Part shown: positions 46,038-54,938 of the stretch, piece after piece
Layout of the letters: each line of letters opens with the position of its first letter
How positions within the stretch are numbered: the first letter of the stretch is position 1
From: Bradymonas sediminis
GTDB lineage: Bacteria; Myxococcota_A; Bradymonadia; Bradymonadales; Bradymonadaceae
DNA length: 64,000 nucleotides
Assembly: GCF_003258315.1 (NCBI RefSeq)
Contig: NZ_CP030032.1
Span: forward strand, 4,261,501 to 4,325,500
Direction: 5' to 3'
Position numbers and translations under genes: made by a program
Notes under the pieces: model-generated
What the model was told of the DNA's origin: nothing
The model's database searches: none
What the model saw: the letters and a program-made list of their open reading frames with translations, nothing else

Positions 46038-46199
46038 GCGTCTTCCGGGGGGACTCGCTGCACGGCGACGGGATGTGGGGGCGTTTGGATGGGCCGTGGC
46101 GTCTTCCGGGGGCTCTCTGCATGGCGACGGGATGTGGGGGCGTTTGGATGGGCCGTGGCGTCTTCCGGGGGCTCTCTGCATGGCGACGGGATGTGGGGG
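46038..46199. repeat. 59-bp tandem repeat, 2.7 copies
   Basis: Copies start at 46038 (61 bp, diverged), 46099 and 46158 (truncated at about 46199). Each carries GCGTCTTCCGGGGGCTC near its start and GCATGGCGACGGGATGTGGG in the middle. The middle part shares the dispersed core seen at 32.6 kb and 46.45 kb. It lies just past the ammonia-lyase stop and is non-coding. Confidence 0.85.
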
Positions 46200-46243
46200 G
46201 TTCGCAGGCCTTGCCGTACGTGGACATTCGCATTCTCGCGAGC

Positions 46244-46391
46244 TCACCCCCGGCTACAAAGGTCCCGCTACGCGGGACGACGCTTCGGCTTCGCCTACGC
46301 TCATTAACAACCGACAATCCCCGACGCCGTTAATAAGCGAAGCGCCGTGTGGCGAAGCGTAGCGGAGCCACACCTTTGTAGCCGGGGGTGA
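46244..46391. mobile_element. MITE-like palindromic element
   Basis: 148 bp with perfect 20-bp inverted ends (TCACCCCCGGCTACAAAGGT and its complement). Between them are two sub-hairpins, GTCCCG / CGGGAC at 46262-46278 and GTGTGGC / GCCACAC at 46347-46373, so the whole can fold into a large cruciform. It encodes nothing. Size and ends fit a MITE or REP-type element; no target duplication was established and no second copy was seen in the window. Confidence 0.65.
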
Positions 46392-46449
46392 CTCCCCTTA
46401 ACGCCCAAAAACCGCGAAAATAATGCCGTTCCGAAACCCCATAAACCTT

Positions 46450-46471
46450 CGCCATGCAGGGAGCCCCCGGA
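46450..46471 (-). repeat. Dispersed repeat copy, inverted
   Basis: The complement reads CCGGGGGCTCCCTGCATGG, one base different from the copy at 32618-32639. It lies between the palindromic element and the 34-bp array. Confidence 0.6.
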
Positions 46472-46482
46472 CGGCGTGTCAA

Positions 46483-46686
46483 ACCCATATCCACCCATCG
46501 ATTCAACGTCGCACCAACCCATATCCACCCATCGATTCAACGTCGCACCAACCCATATCCACCCATCGATTCAACGTCGCACCAACCCACATCCACGCAT
46601 CGATTCAACGTCGCACCAACCCACATCCACGCATCGATTCAACGTCGCACCAACCCACATCCACGCATCGATTCAACGTCGCCCTA
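46483..46686. repeat. 34-bp tandem array, six units
   Basis: Six contiguous 34-bp units with no spacers, starting at 46483, 46517, 46551, 46585, 46619 and 46653. Each contains ATCGATTCAACGTCGC. Units 1-3 begin ACCCATATCCACCC and units 4-6 begin ACCCACATCCACGC, a block structure. The last unit contains the stop codon of the convergent lipoprotein gene. It is a VNTR-like array, not CRISPR. Confidence 0.95.
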
Positions 46687-48735
46687 TTCCTGCGGCACCG
46701 CCTCGACATCGGCGGCGACCGATAATTGGTCAAACTCGACGCCGTGAACCTCGGCCTGGGGCTCGCGCACACGGAGCCAGCCGAGCTCGGTGTCGGCGCC
46801 CAGCTCCAACTTGTTCCCCAGCATTTGGGTGGCCAGGCCGACGAGGTTGGTGAGCAGGTCCTCGATCTTGGCGTCATCGAGGTCAAGCGTGGGTTCCTCG
46901 GCGACGTCGGCGCGCGCCGTGGCGTCCATGGTCAGCCCGAGCTTGCCGTCGCGCGAGGTGAATTGCGCGCTTATATCGACGTAGAGCGCCACAGTCGCGA
47001 TATCGATGGGTGCGCCATCGCTCGGCAATAATTGCAGATCGGCCATCAAGTCCCCCAATTGCAGCCGAATATCATTGGCGCCGGCTTCGACCGCCGCGGG
47101 GCTCTGCTTGAGGTCGACGATCGGCGGCAGCAGCGGGCGCAACTTCAGTCCGGCGGGCGTTGACTTATCGGCCAATTGTGAGATGCGCGAGTCAAGGAGC
47201 ACGCTCAGGGCCGAGGCGCTCAGCTCCACCGGCAACTCGAAGCCGGCGAAGTCCGAGCCGACCAGCGCCAGGTTGAGCAAACCGCTGCGCCAGGCGCCGT
47301 GCAGGATGCGATTGACCGCGGTGCGCCGCGTGCTCACGAGCAGGTCGCCCGCCAACGAGCTCGAAGTGCGCGGCCCCTGCGGCAGGTCCAGCGCGCCCGG
47401 GACATCCGGGACGCCCTCAAATTTTGGCGAAACCACCGCGATCGACGCCTTGACGAAGATGCCGTCGCCCTCGGTGATGCGCACCTGGCGAATATAGAGC
47501 TGGAATTCGAGGGTGCGCCCCAGCAACTCAACGCTTCGGCGAAGCAGGCCCGGGTCATAGAGTTGCGCGAAGAGTTCGTCGCTCAAGATCTCGGAGAACG
47601 CGGTCTTGGCCACGCCGGTCGCCACAGTAAATAAGACATTGCGCAGCCCCTCGCCGAGGTCCTGCTCGGTCTTTCCGGCGACGTCGAAGTGAAGAGCGTC
47701 TTCCTCAAACTCAAGCACCGACTCGCTAAAAGAAATATCCAGCCCGCCGGCCTCGGTCGCCGCCAGGGTCAGCTCGGTCGAGATGGCGACCTGGTCGATG
47801 GTGATCGTCACCGGCAAACTTTCGCCTTCGAAGGTCACCGTGCCGGCGATCACGAGCGCCTCAACGCTCAGATCGATGGTGATATAACCCGTGTCGTGGA
47901 GCGGATCCATCGAGTGCGGCGCGATCTCGACTGAGGCGTCGCTATAGTCGATCGAGTCGATCTGGAAGTTCTCATTATCCGCCATACTCCCCTGGAGAAA
48001 TTCGCTGAGCCGCTCCGGGGTCATCAGCGATAGGATCACATCGCCCGCGTCGGCGAAGAGCGCGGGGCTCAGCAGGATCTCGGCGGCGGAGTCGATCTCA
48101 TCGGTGGCCCCGGCCAGCGGGCCGAAGACGACCGCGCGCATGGTCTTTGACTCATTGCCGGCGCCGTCGACGGCCTTTAATTCGAATTCGTTATAGCCGG
48201 GGCGAAGCTCGGCGCTGTGGGTGAAGTTGCCGTCTTCGTCGAAGCTCACGCCCGCGCCGTCGAGCCCGAGGACCTTAAGGCCGCTGACCTCTTCGGTGAC
48301 GCGCCCGGCGAAGACGACCTGGTCGCCGTCGCTATCGGCCTGCATCAATCCGCGCGCGGGTTGAGCCAACTCGATGACCGGCGCGATGGTGTCGACCACG
48401 AAGTCGACCGACGCCTCGGCCTTACCCGCGCTCGCCGTGGCCAGGGCCTCGCCCTCGGCGAAGTCGACCAGCACCTTCCACTCGCCGCTGACCACCTCGG
48501 CCTGGTTCCCGTTCACCTTGACGGTGTCCACGCCTTCGGCCGTGCCGCGCACCATCACCCGCGATTTATTGATAAACGCGCCGCTCTCGGGATAGCTGAT
48601 CGCGAGCACCGCCTCGGGGCCCGAATCCGTGGGCGCCGAGTCGTCGGAGCAGCCGAAAATCGGAGCGACGCTCAGGCCGACCAAAAACACAAAAGAGAGC
48701 ATTGAATATCGGGAAATCGGCGAGCGCGTAATCAT
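46684..48735 (-). CDS. Large lipoprotein with Ig-like N-terminal domains
   Basis: 683 residues. The signal ends APIFGC. Two beta-sandwich (Ig-like) domains follow at about 40-205 (YPESGAFINKSRVMVRGTAE, then VDGAGNES). The remaining 470 residues form long amphipathic strands with LHFDVAGKTEQDLGEGLRNV and repeated 'DLxAxADV' patterns that could be a lipid-binding tubular (TULIP/BPI-like) fold. That is a guess, not a match. The stop lies inside the last unit of the 34-bp array. An internal ATG 12 codons in is an alternative start. Confidence 0.7.
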   Translation of the reverse strand: MITRSPISRYSMLSFVFLVGLSVAPIFGCSDDSAPTDSGPEAVLAISYPESGAFINKSRVMVRGTAEGVDTVKVNGNQAEVVSGEWKVLVDFAEGEALATASAGKAEASVDFVVDTIAPVIELAQPARGLMQADSDGDQVVFAGRVTEEVSGLKVLGLDGAGVSFDEDGNFTHSAELRPGYNEFELKAVDGAGNESKTMRAVVFGPLAGATDEIDSAAEILLSPALFADAGDVILSLMTPERLSEFLQGSMADNENFQIDSIDYSDASVEIAPHSMDPLHDTGYITIDLSVEALVIAGTVTFEGESLPVTITIDQVAISTELTLAATEAGGLDISFSESVLEFEEDALHFDVAGKTEQDLGEGLRNVLFTVATGVAKTAFSEILSDELFAQLYDPGLLRRSVELLGRTLEFQLYIRQVRITEGDGIFVKASIAVVSPKFEGVPDVPGALDLPQGPRTSSSLAGDLLVSTRRTAVNRILHGAWRSGLLNLALVGSDFAGFELPVELSASALSVLLDSRISQLADKSTPAGLKLRPLLPPIVDLKQSPAAVEAGANDIRLQLGDLMADLQLLPSDGAPIDIATVALYVDISAQFTSRDGKLGLTMDATARADVAEEPTLDLDDAKIEDLLTNLVGLATQMLGNKLELGADTELGWLRVREPQAEVHGVEFDQLSVAADVEAVPQE

Positions 48736-48785
48736 AGGAAGTATCGGCGTCGTGGGGGGAAAACGGACGCCTTATAGATAGGATA

Positions 48786-48816
48786 TTGCGCGATGCGAAT
48801 CAATCACATCGCGCAA
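48786..48816 (-). terminator. Hairpin after the first VWA gene
   Basis: TTGCGCGATG and CATCGCGCAA form a perfect 10-bp stem with an 11-base loop, about 65 bases past the stop at 48881. The U-tract is weak (TATCC), so it may be a partial terminator. Confidence 0.45.
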
Positions 48817-48880
48817 GATTTTGGTTGAACTCCCTGCCAAAACACACACTCACCGACCGTGTAGATGGCGCGCGTTCGCG

Positions 48881-50734
48881 TCAATCACGGGCCACGCCCG
48901 CGGACACCGCGCGCACCGATTTGACCTTCGAGACCAGGCCAATGAACTCCTGGCGCTCCACCTGGTCCAGGCGGCTGGCGGATTTGGCGAGTTCTTCGAT
49001 GAGGGCCAGGTCGAGCTCTTTGGCGTAGGGGCTGTCGCGCAGAATTTCGGCGAACCCGGCCACCGCGGCGGCGAATTGGAAGTCCGGGCCGGCGTCCGAA
49101 AGGTCGGCGTGCATGTCGCGGGTGTTCAGGACAAACGCCTGCTCCGTGGCCTCGGTGCCCGTGGGGGTTTTGGCGCGAATGCGCACCGTGGCGAGCTTCG
49201 AGTCGGCCTTTGCGCGCGCTGCGGCCTCGGTCAACACAACTTCGTAGAGGGCGGTGACGCTGTGTCCTGCCCCGATTTCGCCGGCGTCGACGCGGTCATT
49301 TCGGAAGTCCTTGTCGGCGATATCGCGGTTCTCATAGCCCAACAGACGGTAAGAGACGACCGCTGCGGGGTCGAACTCGACCTGGATCTTCACGTCCTTC
49401 GCGATGACCTGCAGTGTGGCGTCGAGCTGCTCGCCGAAGATCCTGCGGGCTTCTCTCTGGCTGTCGATATAGAAATAATTTCCGTTCCCCTGGTTGGCCA
49501 ATTGCTCCATCATTTCATCTTGATAATTGCCCATCCCGAAGCCGATGGTCGTCAGGGTGATGCCCTCCTCGACGTAGGCGCGGATGCGCTTGAAGATCGC
49601 GGAATAGGAGCTTGGCCCGAGATTCGAGTCGCCATCAGACAGGACGATGATGCGGTTGACGGCGCCCTCGACATAGCTGTCCAGCGCGAGCTTATAGGCC
49701 ATCTCGAGCCCGTTCCCCATGCCGGTTTTGCCGTAGGTTTTGAGCGAGTCGATCGCCTCGTAGATCTGATTGCGGCGAAGCATGCTGCTGGGCTCGAGGA
49801 TCGTCTCGACCGTCCCGGCATAGGTGGTGATGGCGACGGTGTCGCCGGGGCCAAGATTGCGGGTCAAGATGCGCAGCGATTCCTTGAGCAGACCCATGCG
49901 CTCGGGGCCTGCCATGGAGCCGGAGACGTCGACCAAAAAGGTCAGGTGTGCTGATTTTCGGCTCTCATCGGTGAGCCGCTTTCCCTGCACGCCGACCCGC
50001 ATAATCTTGCGATTGCTCGCCGCATCAAAGGGGCTGGGCGCGGCGTCCAGGCTCACGCCGAACGCACCCTGCTGGGGCTCCGGATAGGCGTAGGGAAAAT
50101 AATTAAGAAATTCCTCCACGCGCACCCGATGTGGCAACACCTCGTAGTCCTCGTTGATCATGCGGCGCGCCAACGTATAGGAGCCGGTGTCCACGTCGAT
50201 GCTAAACGTCGACAGGGCGTCATCGACGACCTTGGTCATCGGGTTCACCTGGCCTGGAGCTATCTTGGTGCTCGACGGCGTCGGCGGCGCAAGATCGTCG
50301 GGTTTGAGCGGCGGCGGCGGGCGAAGCTTCGGGGCAGGCGGTGCTGGCGGCTCGGGCGCGGCAGATTCGGCGCGAGAGCCTCTCATGAGGTACGGTCCCG
50401 TCGGCCCGCTGCTGCTCTTTTTTCGATATTGACGTGTTACCCGCATCGTGTTGATAACCTCGCCGCCGTTAAACGAGTCGGTGTCGGCGACCTGGGGCCG
50501 TGTAGGAGCCGGCAGCGAGGGCTTCACCGGTTGTGCTTGCGCGGCGGGCGCGGCGGGAGCGCTCGAGGCTTCACCAAAGGTAACCTCATTGGTGACAGCC
50601 TGGTTGGCCTCGGTGAACTTCGTCTTCACCGTCTCGCCAAATAATAGGACCCAGGAAATCGCCGCGCTGAGCAGCGCGACGATTGCCAAAATCAGAATAG
50701 CCAGCGCTCGCGTTACCGGCTTTGGATCGCTCAT
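48881..50734 (-). CDS. VWA/DUF3520 membrane protein
   Basis: 617 residues. One membrane helix near the N-terminus (ALAILILAIVALLSAAISWVLL) is followed by a Pro/Ala-rich stalk (about 55-165). A VWA N-terminal domain, a VWA domain with MIDAS (FLVDVSGSM) at about 270-440, and a DUF3520 end (AVVSYRLLGYENRDIADKDF, AGHSVTALYEV) complete it. This is the YfbK-type layout; VWA parts bind metal and protein partners. GAGGA lies 6 bases before the ATG. It is paralogous to the next gene. Confidence 0.88.
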   Translation of the reverse strand: MSDPKPVTRALAILILAIVALLSAAISWVLLFGETVKTKFTEANQAVTNEVTFGEASSAPAAPAAQAQPVKPSLPAPTRPQVADTDSFNGGEVINTMRVTRQYRKKSSSGPTGPYLMRGSRAESAAPEPPAPPAPKLRPPPPLKPDDLAPPTPSSTKIAPGQVNPMTKVVDDALSTFSIDVDTGSYTLARRMINEDYEVLPHRVRVEEFLNYFPYAYPEPQQGAFGVSLDAAPSPFDAASNRKIMRVGVQGKRLTDESRKSAHLTFLVDVSGSMAGPERMGLLKESLRILTRNLGPGDTVAITTYAGTVETILEPSSMLRRNQIYEAIDSLKTYGKTGMGNGLEMAYKLALDSYVEGAVNRIIVLSDGDSNLGPSSYSAIFKRIRAYVEEGITLTTIGFGMGNYQDEMMEQLANQGNGNYFYIDSQREARRIFGEQLDATLQVIAKDVKIQVEFDPAAVVSYRLLGYENRDIADKDFRNDRVDAGEIGAGHSVTALYEVVLTEAAARAKADSKLATVRIRAKTPTGTEATEQAFVLNTRDMHADLSDAGPDFQFAAAVAGFAEILRDSPYAKELDLALIEELAKSASRLDQVERQEFIGLVSKVKSVRAVSAGVARD

Positions 50735-50879
50735 GGGGTTCCTCGGGCACAGGTGGGGTCGTCAGTCTGGGCGATATCATCGCATATCGTCGCGACAATT
50801 CAACCAGTGAAGCAAGCGGCGCCTAATCGATCGAATAATCGACCCATCCCAAAACCCGGGGGCAAAACACAGCGTCACC

Positions 50880-50922
50880 TCGCCCCATCCACACCCTCCC
50901 ACCGGCGGCTTGGATGGGGCGA
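50880..50922 (-). terminator. Long hairpin after the second VWA gene
   Basis: TCGCCCCATCCA and TGGATGGGGCGA form a perfect 12-bp stem, 8 bases past the stop at 50930. No clean U-tract follows on the reverse strand, but position and stability suit a terminator. Confidence 0.55.
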
Positions 50923-50929
50923 AAAGCGA

Positions 50930-52702
50930 TCAATCAAGGAGCACGCCGGCGGACGCCGATTTGCTCGCTTTGACCTTCGCGACCAGGCCAATGAACTCCT
51001 GGCGGTCGGCTTGGGCGGGGGTGCTCGCCGATTTGGCGAGCTCCTCGACGAGCGCCAGGCTCAGGCCCTTGGCGTAGGGGCTGTCGCGCAGGACCTCGGC
51101 GAAGCCGGCCACCGCGGTGGCGAATTGGAAGTCCTGGCTCGCGTCGGCCAGCTTCGCGTGCATATCGCGGGTGGTTAGCACAAACGCCTGCTCCCTGGCC
51201 TGGGTGCCCGTGGGGGTTTTGGCGCGGATGCGCACCGTGGCCAGCTGGGAGATGGCCTTGCCGCGCGCGGCCGCCTCGCTCAGCACGACTTCGTAGAGGG
51301 CGGTGACGCTGTGGCCAGCGCCGATCTCGCCGGCGTCGACGCGGTCATTTCGGAAGTCATTGTCGGCGATGTCGCGGTTCTCATAGCCCAGCAGGCGGTA
51401 GGAGATGACCGAATCGGCGTCGAACTCGACCTGGATCTTCACATCCTTCGCGATGACCTGGAGCGTGCCGTCGAGCTGCTCGCCGAAGACCTTCTGAGCC
51501 TCTTTTTTGGAGTCGATATAATAGTAATTTCCGTTCCCCTGATTGGCCAATTGCTCCATCATCTGGTCTTTATAATTGCCCATGCCGAAGCCGATGGTCG
51601 ACAGGGTCACGCCGTCCTCGACGTAGCTGCGGATGGTGGAGAGGATCTCAGGGAAGGTCGTCGCGCCGACGTTGGCGTCGCCGTCGGACAGGACGATGAC
51701 GCGGTTGGCGTGGTCCGCGACGAACCCCTTGAGGGCCATCTTATAGGCGAGTTCGAGGCCGTCGCCCATGCGGGTGCCGCCGCCGGCGCTCAGGGAGTCG
51801 ATGGCCTTGGAGATCTTGGCGCGCTGGGCCGCCCCGGTGGGCTCCAGGATGGTCTTCACCGCGCCCGAATAGGTGCTGATGGCGATGGTGTCCTCCTCGC
51901 CGAGGTTGCGCGTCAGGATCTGCAGCGACTCCTTGGCCAGCTCGATGCGGTCGTGGCCGGACATCGAGCCGGAGACGTCGACCAAAAAGGTCAGATGCAC
52001 CGGCTTTCGGCTCTCGCGGTTCAGGCGTTTGCCCTGCACCCCGACGCGCACGATTTTGCGATTCAGGGCGGGCTCAAAGGGGCTGGGCGCGGCGTCCAGG
52101 CTCACGCCAAACGCGCCGTCTTTGGGGGCGGGGTAGTCATATTTGAAATAATTGACGAATTCCTCGACCCGCACCGTGCCCGGCGAGGGCATCGCGCCGC
52201 TGTTGATGGCGCGCCGGGCCAGGGTGTAGGCGCCGGTGTCCACGTCGATGCTGAAGGTGGAGAGAGCGTCGTCGGCGACCCGAGTCATCGGGTTGACCGC
52301 GGCGTTTTTGGCGCCGGTATCTGCGGGCGCGCTGGTGGGTTTTTGGGCAGGCGGCGGCGCCACGATATTATGCACACCTCTGCCACCGCTGGCCCCCGCC
52401 ATCATCTTCGCGCCCCGCTTTACCCGTGGCATGCGCATCTTATTCACCACCCCCTCCTCCGGGGCTTCCATCTCGGCTTCATCCGCTAAGCCCACACTCG
52501 GCTCCGGACTCGCCGCGACTTCTTCCCGTGAAGGGCTCGCCGAGCCCGACGGTCCGTCAAAGGTGACCTCACTTTTGACCGCGTTGCTGGCCTCTTCGTA
52601 TTTCGTCTCCGCGGACTTATCGCACCCTGTGGAGACCCCCACGCACAGCGCGGCGGCGCATATCATCAAAATCGCATTATTTACGGGCTTCGCGTTCATC
52701 AT
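50930..52702 (-). CDS. VWA/DUF3520 lipoprotein
   Basis: 590 residues, a paralogue of the previous gene, but with a lipoprotein signal (VGVSTGC) in place of a membrane helix. The stalk is shorter, then DALSTFSIDVDTGAYTLARR, the VWA MIDAS FLVDVSGSM, and the DUF3520 end. The VWA and DUF3520 parts are close to identical with those of the sister. The pair would put the same domain on two different anchors (inner membrane and lipid). GAGGA precedes the ATG with 6-base spacing. Confidence 0.88.
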   Translation of the reverse strand: MMNAKPVNNAILMICAAALCVGVSTGCDKSAETKYEEASNAVKSEVTFDGPSGSASPSREEVAASPEPSVGLADEAEMEAPEEGVVNKMRMPRVKRGAKMMAGASGGRGVHNIVAPPPAQKPTSAPADTGAKNAAVNPMTRVADDALSTFSIDVDTGAYTLARRAINSGAMPSPGTVRVEEFVNYFKYDYPAPKDGAFGVSLDAAPSPFEPALNRKIVRVGVQGKRLNRESRKPVHLTFLVDVSGSMSGHDRIELAKESLQILTRNLGEEDTIAISTYSGAVKTILEPTGAAQRAKISKAIDSLSAGGGTRMGDGLELAYKMALKGFVADHANRVIVLSDGDANVGATTFPEILSTIRSYVEDGVTLSTIGFGMGNYKDQMMEQLANQGNGNYYYIDSKKEAQKVFGEQLDGTLQVIAKDVKIQVEFDADSVISYRLLGYENRDIADNDFRNDRVDAGEIGAGHSVTALYEVVLSEAAARGKAISQLATVRIRAKTPTGTQAREQAFVLTTRDMHAKLADASQDFQFATAVAGFAEVLRDSPYAKGLSLALVEELAKSASTPAQADRQEFIGLVAKVKASKSASAGVLLD

Positions 52703-52828
52703 GGTCGTTCCTCAAGGGCTTGGTAGGGGCAATGGATGCAGCGGAATTTTTTCGTGTGAATGCAATATCTCAATCAACAGTGGTATATACGGGCGCAAGA
52801 CGAAAACGATCTAACTTTTCTAAAACTT

Positions 52829-53539
52829 ATGACTAAGCAGACTTTGAACGCACCACTATTGCGCGCCGAAAACCTGAGCTGGGGACCGCCGAATCAGGAC
52901 GATCTCGTCTTCGCGAATGTGGCGCTTCGCGTCGACGCGGGCGAAAAGATCATCCTCGTCGGGCCCTCGGGTTCGGGAAAATCGACCCTTCTGCGCTGCC
53001 TGATGGGCCTTGAGCCCCGGCGAGGTGCGCGGGTTTGGTGGCGCGGCAACCGGGTCGACGCGTCCTCGATGCGCGTCTTTCGCCAGCGCGCCGCCTTCGT
53101 CCAGCAGCACCCAACGGCGGTGGCCGACACGGTGGGTGAGAATATGGACTTCGCGCGGCAAATGGCGCGCGAATTAGACGCCCCCGAAAGAGCGCTCGAC
53201 GCCGACGCGCAACGTGCGCTTTTTGAGCAACTCGGGCTCGCTCATATCGACAACGCGCGCCGCTTCGACGCCCTATCGGTCGGCGAACAACAGCGGGTCT
53301 GCCTGGTCCGCGCGCTCATCGGCCAACCCGATCTACTGCTGCTCGATGAACCCACCTCCGCGCTCGACCCCGAGCGCGTCGAACAGGTCGAAAAACTGCT
53401 CCTCGACTATGTCGACGCCGCCCCGGGGCAGCGCGCGCTCATCTGGATCAGCCATCATCCAGCGCAAATCGAACGCGTCGGCACGCGGGTTCTCAATATG
53501 GCGCCGTGGGACGCAACTGCGAAAATGACATCATTATGA
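52829..53539 (+). CDS. fetA: ABC transporter ATP-binding protein, FetA-like
   Basis: 236-residue ATPase. Walker A is GPSGSGKSTLL, the signature is LSVGEQQRVCL, Walker B is LLLDEPTSALDPE, and the switch His is in WISHHP. The gene overlaps the FetB-like permease start (ATGA) and the pair matches FetAB (YbbL-YbbM), reported to export iron and raise peroxide tolerance. The ATG at 52829 is preferred over the upstream frame opening at 52760. Confidence 0.85.
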   Translation: MTKQTLNAPLLRAENLSWGPPNQDDLVFANVALRVDAGEKIILVGPSGSGKSTLLRCLMGLEPRRGARVWWRGNRVDASSMRVFRQRAAFVQQHPTAVADTVGENMDFARQMARELDAPERALDADAQRALFEQLGLAHIDNARRFDALSVGEQQRVCLVRALIGQPDLLLLDEPTSALDPERVEQVEKLLLDYVDAAPGQRALIWISHHPAQIERVGTRVLNMAPWDATAKMTSL

Positions 53540-54333
53540 ACGAACTTATCACGCTGACGCCTTGGGACCTAGCCCTCGCCGCGCTGCTGCTGTTTATCCC
53601 CGCCGCGATCAGCATCGCGCTGAAGCTCGGGCTGCAGAAGAGCCTTGGCATCGCGGCGCTGCGCACGGTCGCGCAGCTCGCGCTGGTGGGGCTTGTGCTG
53701 GAGTGGGTCTTCGCGCTGAATCGCTGGTATTATGTCCTGCCGGTGCTCCTGGTGATGCTGGTGGCCGCCGCGCGCGCGGCGATTCAGCGCTCCGAGCGCC
53801 GCTTTCCGGGCGCCTATTTTGCGGCCTTTGCGTCCCTGGTGCTCGCCAGCAGCATCACCGCGTTTAGCGTCACCGAGATCATCCTGGACGTGGACCCCTG
53901 GTACGCGCCGCGCTACGTAATTCCGCTGGTGGGGATGATCCTGGGGAACGCGCTCACCGGCATCAGCCTGAGCCTGGACCGCCTGCTCACCGAGTTGGTG
54001 CGCCAGCGCCGCGCGGTGGAGGCCCGGCTGAGTCTGGGGGCGTCGACCTGGCAGGCGATTCAGCCCTGGATGCGCGAGGCGGTGCGAAACGGCATGGTGC
54101 CGATTATCAACTCGATGATGATCGTCGGGCTGGTCAGCCTGCCGGGCATGATGACCGGTCAGATCCTGGCCGGCGCCTCGCCGATTAACGCGGTGGGCTA
54201 CCAGATTCTCATCATGTTTATGATCGCGGCGAGCACCGCGATGGGCGTCATTATTTTGTGTATGAGCGCCTATCGGGTCCTGGCGGACCCGGCGCAGCGG
54301 ATTCGCTGGGAGAAGATTATCGAGCGGGGTTGA
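53536..54333 (+). CDS. fetB: UPF0014-family permease, FetB-like
   Basis: 265 residues with about seven membrane helices. Family marks are ALRTVAQLALVGLVLEWVFA, GMILGNALTGISLSLDRL and the long motif IINSMMIVGLVSLPGMMTGQ, then GASPINAVGYQI. Coupled to the ATPase by ATGA. Together they form an iron exporter or related metal pump. A bidirectional terminator follows. Confidence 0.9.
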   Translation: MNELITLTPWDLALAALLLFIPAAISIALKLGLQKSLGIAALRTVAQLALVGLVLEWVFALNRWYYVLPVLLVMLVAAARAAIQRSERRFPGAYFAAFASLVLASSITAFSVTEIILDVDPWYAPRYVIPLVGMILGNALTGISLSLDRLLTELVRQRRAVEARLSLGASTWQAIQPWMREAVRNGMVPIINSMMIVGLVSLPGMMTGQILAGASPINAVGYQILIMFMIAASTAMGVIILCMSAYRVLADPAQRIRWEKIIERG

Positions 54334-54348
54334 GCCCAGGAAGGCACA

Positions 54349-54385
54349 AAAAAGCCAGACATTCCTCGCGGAATACTGGCTTTTT
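54349..54385. terminator. Bidirectional terminator
   Basis: AAAAAGCCAG and CTGGCTTTTT flank a smaller TTCC / GGAA stem. U-tracts exist on both strands, so it serves fetB (forward) and the small sigma-like gene (reverse). Confidence 0.88.
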
Positions 54386-54403
54386 CGATGTCTATTCGGC
54401 CCG

Positions 54404-54727
54404 TTAGTCGTCGCTGCGACGGCTCGCGTGGACCGAGACGCTCTCGGCTTCAACGTCGGCGAAGACGCCATCAAAAGCACCTGAAATCACGGGCTTTTTC
54501 GCGAATTTCTCGACCAGGAACATCTCGAGATTTGCCAACTTGGCCATGGTCTCATCGGTGGCGCCCAGGCCGAATTTCAATTCGTAATCATCGCCCTCGC
54601 CCAGGCCGTGGCGCATGCGCACGACATGCTCTTCTTCGGCGCTAAGCAACTCCATTGCGGCTGTCGGAGCTTCCTGGCTTACGGTGGTTGCCGTCGTCGC
54701 GCGCTTATCGTTTTTTTCGTTCGTCAA
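54404..54727 (-). CDS. Small protein with sigma-70 region 4-like segment
   Basis: 107 residues. Residues 1-25 are Thr/Ala-rich and likely disordered. The middle, LLSAEEEHVVRMRHGLGEG, is close to the start of sigma region 4 (L-x-x-x-EE-V-x-RMR-F-G-I-G), but the helix-turn-helix that should follow is degenerate, with KLANLEMFLVEKF in place of the recognition helix end. It could bind RNA polymerase rather than DNA. TTG 54727 is the start since GGGAG lies 5 bases before it. No full sigma domain is present. Confidence 0.6.
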   Translation of the reverse strand: MTNEKNDKRATTATTVSQEAPTAAMELLSAEEEHVVRMRHGLGEGDDYELKFGLGATDETMAKLANLEMFLVEKFAKKPVISGAFDGVFADVEAESVSVHASRRSDD

Positions 54728-54938
54728 TGTAGCTCCCTCACCTGTCCAAGTCGCATCCACCGCAGCTTGGCGTATCAGTCAACAGTTTATAAATTCAGAT
54801 ATAGCAACGAGTGCCATCAAGTGCATCTGTCATACTTATAGGGTGCCTGAGGCAAAGGCGCAAATTTTTGCACTTGATTTTATCAATATCTTTTTCATGT
54901 CCTCCTCGGAGGCCACAAAATAACCGATTAGGGCGGAC

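Noticed and set aside
46483-46686. Possible CRISPR array
   Set aside because: Units are contiguous 34-mers without unique spacers and no cas genes are near.
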